NCBI GenBank assembly: GCA_964475215.1
Contig: CAYYVT010000121.1
Location: 1-7,279 of the forward strand
Length of the DNA: 7,279 nt
Source: DATKKG01 sp964475215
GTDB taxonomy: Archaea > Thermoproteota > Nitrososphaeria > Conexivisphaerales > DTJL01
Reading direction: 5' to 3'
Positions 4,047-7,279 of the stretch are shown here, piece after piece. How positions within the stretch are numbered: position 1 is the stretch's first letter; each line of letters starts with the position of its first letter. The translations under genes and the position numbers were made by a program. The notes beneath the pieces are model-generated. The model was not told the origin of the DNA. It saw only the letters and a list, made by a program, of their open reading frames with translations, and ran no database searches.

Positions 4047-6416
4047 ATGTCATCTCCATACGGGACGTTCAACTACGTAGGGAAGTGGAAGGGAAGGCGC
4101 ATCGACGGTCCGCAGAAGGTCTCCGGCCAGATGAAGCTGGGGGGCGATGCCAACTTCCCCGACCAGCTCTACATGAAGATCAAGCACAGCACGATTCCGA
4201 CTGGGACCATAACGGCGATGGATACGACCGCGGCAGCCGCCATCCCTGGAGTAGTGGCCATAATCACTCCGTTCGACATCAAGAACAACCCCACTTGGGC
4301 CGCTCTGAAATATGGCAATGACTACGCCCTGCCATACGACAAGATAAGGTGCACAGGTGAGGAGATCGCTGCCGTGGTCGCTGAGGACCCTTACACGGCC
4401 GAGCAGGCCTGCCAGGCGATCAAAGTGACCTACAATCCAACTCCATTCGTGCTACACCCGTTGACAGCGAAGAGCACCACCGCTCCGGTGGTCTACGACG
4501 GCACAGGGGGAAGCCTGACGACGGCGAACCTCCAGCCGGCTACCGTCTACACAATTGGGAACGCGGCTTCGGTCTTCTCTAACCTCCCGTCGGGAGCGCA
4601 GGTGATGACCGGTCAGTACGAATCGTCACATTGGCAACAGAACAACGTCTGCTCATGGGGCTTCACCATAAAGGTGGACACTACGGGAAGGACGGAGCTC
4701 TGGTGCGCTAGCCAGAACCCCAGGGGCTGGGCGTCCAGCATCGCCACATGGCTGGGAGTGCCCCAGAGCAGGGTGAGGTGCTTCAGCGAATCGGGAGACG
4801 GCGGATTCGGCGACAAGCTGAGCGCCAACAGGGCCCACCTCCTTGGTGCCCTGCTCGCTCAGAAGACGGGCCGACCAGTCCACTACGTATCGTCTAGGGA
4901 GGACAACCTGGTGAACGGCAACCACCGCGCCAAGGTGGTGTTCCAGACGCAGACCGCCTATCAGTCCGACGGGACCATACTCGCCCTTAATGTGACCATC
5001 TACGGTGCGACGGGCTTCAACGGCGCGGGAGCCACCTCAGGTCATGCCCTCTGCCTCTACGACATATACAAGATCCCCAACATCCTGATCACCACATACG
5101 ATGTGTACTCCAACGTCTACCACTACGGAGCCATCAGATGCGTTGCTGATCCATATGCCTCGTGGGTCATGAACTCCATCATCGACGAGGTAGCAATGAA
5201 GCTCGGCCTCCAGCCCACGGCCGTTATCGCGAAGAACAACATGTATGTCGCCGGCGACAAGGACCAGCTGCAGGGCAACAGGATCGCGTCCTGCGGCCAG
5301 CCACAGATGTACCAAACGGCTCAGACCCTTTCAGGCTACGCGACCAAGTGGAAGGCACCACCTTCTTCGCCTTCGGGCCTGACGGGCGTCGTCCATGGCA
5401 TCGGACTCGCCAACCACGGATGTGCTCACGGCTCCGGAAGCTCGACCAGCGCATGGGTCGAAATGCTTCCTGACGGGAGCGTGATGGTTCACGAGGACTC
5501 TCCCAGTATAGGCCAGGGCAGACGGGAAGAGATTGCCATCGTTGCCGCGGAGCAGATGGGGGTGCCGGTCAGCATGGTCACCGTGACCAACTACGACTCC
5601 GACGCCGGGACCAACACCGGATCGGCCGGTGGAAGCACACAGACGAAGCGCTCAACGAACGCCTGCGGCATGGCCTGCATCGATGCGAAGAACCAGATGA
5701 TGACCAAGGCGGCAGCGACCCTGAGCGGAGGCGACGTCACGCAGCTCACCTACGCCCTAGACGGCTCTATGAAGATCTACCTCACTGCGACCCCAACCAA
5801 GTCCGTGACCTTTGCTTCTCTGACGGGAGAGCCCCTGATCATGGGGACAGGCCACTACATCGCTCCGACGGGGACCACTCAGCACGTATTCAACACCTGC
5901 GTCGCCGAGGTGGACGTCGACACTGCGACCGGGATCGTCAAGGTCACCAACTATACCCAGGTTCAGGACGTCGGCCAAGTGCTCTTCCCGCTAGGCATCG
6001 AAGGACAGGCCCACAGCGGGATGAACCAGGCGATCAGCGCTGCCTTGGAGGAGGAGCAGTGGCCCGACACTCAGACGGGGAACAGCATCATCATCGGCAG
6101 CCTCGACCACAAGATGATCATACCGACCCAGATGCCACCTATTGCCAACATCAACATTGGCTACGTGAACGACGCCGAGACTCCCCCAGACTCGGGAGAG
6201 ACGGTCAGCGGGACCCTGATCCCCACCAACTACGGAGCAAAGGGCTGCGCAGAGCCATGGACGGGCTGCGGCATCGGGGCAATCGCGTGTGCGTTCGCGA
6301 ACGCCACCGGTGTGCATCTGTATGAGCTCCCGTTCACGCCCGAGAAGGTGCTGGCAGCCTTGGGCAAGACGAACGCGCCCAACGGCCAGGAATACGGTTA
6401 TGGAGGAGGCAATTAG
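4047..6416 (+). CDS. Molybdopterin-binding large (catalytic) subunit of a xanthine-dehydrogenase-family hydroxylase
   Basis: 789 residues, usual family length. Residues about 5-130 are the hammerhead domain (YVGKWKGRRIDGPQKVSGQM; IPGVVAIITPFDI). Molybdopterin-domain landmarks: CASQNP with Q223 (the conserved Mo-site Gln region), GGFGDK (252-257), AKTGRP-like QKTGRPVHYVSSRED, AIRCVADP (362-369), GQGRRE (489-494) followed by AAEQMGVP, and GSAGGSTQT. Near the C-terminus KGCAEPW supplies E736, aligned with the general-base Glu of xanthine dehydrogenase and CO dehydrogenase, then IACAFANATG. C365 replaces the usual Gly and coincides with the position of the copper-ligand Cys of CO dehydrogenase, but the CODH form I motif AYRCSFR is absent. 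There is no signal peptide: export presumably depends on the Tat-bearing small subunit. GGAGGCGGTG at the end of the preceding gene serves as ribosome site. Substrate unknown; aldehyde-type oxidation is the best guess. Confidence 0.93.
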   Translation: MSSPYGTFNYVGKWKGRRIDGPQKVSGQMKLGGDANFPDQLYMKIKHSTIPTGTITAMDTTAAAAIPGVVAIITPFDIKNNPTWAALKYGNDYALPYDKIRCTGEEIAAVVAEDPYTAEQACQAIKVTYNPTPFVLHPLTAKSTTAPVVYDGTGGSLTTANLQPATVYTIGNAASVFSNLPSGAQVMTGQYESSHWQQNNVCSWGFTIKVDTTGRTELWCASQNPRGWASSIATWLGVPQSRVRCFSESGDGGFGDKLSANRAHLLGALLAQKTGRPVHYVSSREDNLVNGNHRAKVVFQTQTAYQSDGTILALNVTIYGATGFNGAGATSGHALCLYDIYKIPNILITTYDVYSNVYHYGAIRCVADPYASWVMNSIIDEVAMKLGLQPTAVIAKNNMYVAGDKDQLQGNRIASCGQPQMYQTAQTLSGYATKWKAPPSSPSGLTGVVHGIGLANHGCAHGSGSSTSAWVEMLPDGSVMVHEDSPSIGQGRREEIAIVAAEQMGVPVSMVTVTNYDSDAGTNTGSAGGSTQTKRSTNACGMACIDAKNQMMTKAAATLSGGDVTQLTYALDGSMKIYLTATPTKSVTFASLTGEPLIMGTGHYIAPTGTTQHVFNTCVAEVDVDTATGIVKVTNYTQVQDVGQVLFPLGIEGQAHSGMNQAISAALEEEQWPDTQTGNSIIIGSLDHKMIIPTQMPPIANINIGYVNDAETPPDSGETVSGTLIPTNYGAKGCAEPWTGCGIGAIACAFANATGVHLYELPFTPEKVLAALGKTNAPNGQEYGYGGGN
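6402..6409 (+). promoter_or_regulatory. Strong Shine-Dalgarno GGAGGAGG for the FAD subunit
   Basis: Lies inside the last codons of the large subunit (encoding its Gly-rich end) and 10 nt before TTG at 6420. It is the main evidence for that TTG start and for translation of the third gene within the same operon. Confidence 0.7.
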
Positions 6417-6419
6417 AAC

Positions 6420-7279
6420 TTGCTACCACTTCTATACTATCAGCCAAAGAGCCTCTCAGACGCCTCGGCATACATACTCGCCAACCCCGGCGCAAAGGTG
6501 ATAGGAGGCGGCACGGAGCTCCTTCACTCCCTCAAGCAGAACAACCTTCCCTCCGAACCCACCATCATAGTGGACTTGAAGGCCATACCGAACCTGAACA
6601 CCATTACTGTTTCGGGGAGCACGCTGAAGATCGGCCCCAACGCGACCCTCGCGGCCATCGCCGCCAGCTCCACTGTCCAGACCAACGCCAGGGCCCTGTC
6701 GATGGCAGCTGGTGCGGCTGCTTCACCGAACCTTCGGAACATGGGGACCATCGCAGGGAACCTAGCGCAGGACGTCTGGTGCTGGTACTACAGGGGCACT
6801 GACAACGTATACAACTGCCTCAGGAAGGGCGGTGCCATCTGCTATGCCCAGGCGGGCGACAACAGGTTCTACCACTCGATCTTCGGCGGACCCAAGGGCT
6901 GCTACTCCGTCCATCCATCCGACACAGGCGTCGCGCTGTCGGCCCTGAACGCCTCCGTGGTGACGACCAAGCAGACCCTCACGATGGACAACTTCTTCTA
7001 CAATTTGGCACCCGGAAACAGCCTCGCCAACGGAGAACTTATACAGGAGATCGATGTCCCAGTCCCCGCGTCGGGATCAAACAGCGCCTTCGTCAAGCTG
7101 GCCATCCGCGACTCCATCGACTTCGCCCTGTCCAGCGCGGCCGTCTGGTACACCCCAGCGAGCGGTGCGGTGACGAGCTGCAAGATCTACCTCGGCGGCG
7201 TCTTCCAGACGCCTTACCACGCCACGACTGCAGAAACGGCACTGACGGGGCAGACCATAAGCGCCACCACCGCCGCCAC
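6420..7279 (+). CDS. FAD-binding subunit with [4Fe-4S]-type Cys insert (gene runs off the right edge)
   Basis: 286 codons are visible from TTG at 6420, in the same frame as the large subunit and separated from its TAG by one codon. YYQPKSLSDASAYI and GGGTEL (29-34) are the start of a PCMH-type FAD domain; NMGTIAGNL (107-115) is its second FAD motif. Residues 118-168 then read DVWCWYYRG ... YNCLRKGG ... CYAQAGD ... HSIFGG ... CYSVHPSD. Known: this insert, with CWY(Y/F)R, NCLRKGG and HxIFGG, marks the 4-hydroxybenzoyl-CoA reductase beta/PaoB branch, where cysteines bind an additional [4Fe-4S] cluster. Here C121, C133, C141 and C161 are candidate ligands. From about 195 to the edge the C-terminal CO_deh_flav-like domain begins (FVKLAIRDSIDFALSSAAV). 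No signal peptide, so it too should be exported with the small subunit. The start has no ATG alternative nearby; the Shine-Dalgarno at 6402-6409 supports the TTG. Confidence 0.93.
   Translation, partial: MLPLLYYQPKSLSDASAYILANPGAKVIGGGTELLHSLKQNNLPSEPTIIVDLKAIPNLNTITVSGSTLKIGPNATLAAIAASSTVQTNARALSMAAGAAASPNLRNMGTIAGNLAQDVWCWYYRGTDNVYNCLRKGGAICYAQAGDNRFYHSIFGGPKGCYSVHPSDTGVALSALNASVVTTKQTLTMDNFFYNLAPGNSLANGELIQEIDVPVPASGSNSAFVKLAIRDSIDFALSSAAVWYTPASGAVTSCKIYLGGVFQTPYHATTAETALTGQTISATTAA

Noticed and set aside
4047..6416. Form I aerobic CO dehydrogenase large subunit (coxL)
   Set aside because: The AYRCSFR loop is not present; only the Cys position matches. The [4Fe-4S]-type insert of the FAD subunit and Tat export also point away from CoxMSL.
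1..7279. CRISPR array, insertion sequence or attachment-site structure
   Set aside because: No regularly spaced repeats, no terminal inverted repeats with a transposase, and no integrase or tRNA gene were seen.

Overview
The window looks archaeal, most likely from the Thermoproteota/Nitrososphaeria side, but no marker gene fixes the lineage. The pointers are: a TATA-like element about 28 nt upstream of an ATG with no ribosome binding site (leaderless gene at 1748), a C-terminal PEF-type surface-sorting tail on a cupredoxin, an N-terminal zinc-ribbon/beta-sandwich protein, frequent AGG/AGA arginine codons, and TTG starts. Coding DNA is GC-rich; the 3200-3296 promoter region is clearly AT-rich.

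Layout. 1-414 (minus): start of a class I SAM-dependent methyltransferase that runs off the left edge. 566-808 (minus): an 80-residue two-helix membrane protein. About 826-999 (plus): a doubtful short reading frame that overlaps the next start. 992-1510 (plus): a membrane/surface-anchored cupredoxin-fold protein. 1748-2149 (plus): a leaderless gene for a zinc ribbon joined to a beta-sandwich. 2274-2894 (minus, convergent to the previous gene): a single-pass, externally facing protein of unknown function. 2895-3296: a 402-bp gap holding the promoter region of the main operon. 3297-7279 (plus): three genes of a xanthine-dehydrogenase-family molybdenum hydroxylase in the order [2Fe-2S] subunit, molybdopterin subunit, FAD subunit, the last cut by the right edge.

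How the operon works together. The small subunit carries a twin-arginine (Tat) signal and a roughly 56-residue Thr/Val-rich linker before its two [2Fe-2S] domains. The large and FAD subunits have no signal of their own, so the assembled, cofactor-loaded complex is probably exported by hitchhiking on the small subunit, as known for E. coli PaoABC. The FAD subunit has a Cys-rich insert like the one that binds a [4Fe-4S] cluster in 4-hydroxybenzoyl-CoA reductase beta and PaoB. Inferred electron path: substrate, Mo, two [2Fe-2S], FAD (with [4Fe-4S] nearby), external acceptor. The substrate cannot be read from the sequence; an aldehyde or small aromatic is more likely than a CoA thioester outside the membrane. 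The most notable detail is a cysteine (C365 of the large subunit) at the place where aerobic CO dehydrogenase has its copper-binding cysteine, without the rest of the CO dehydrogenase signature. Nothing here shows a wholly new system; the surface-tethered molybdenum hydroxylase is the strongest candidate for follow-up.
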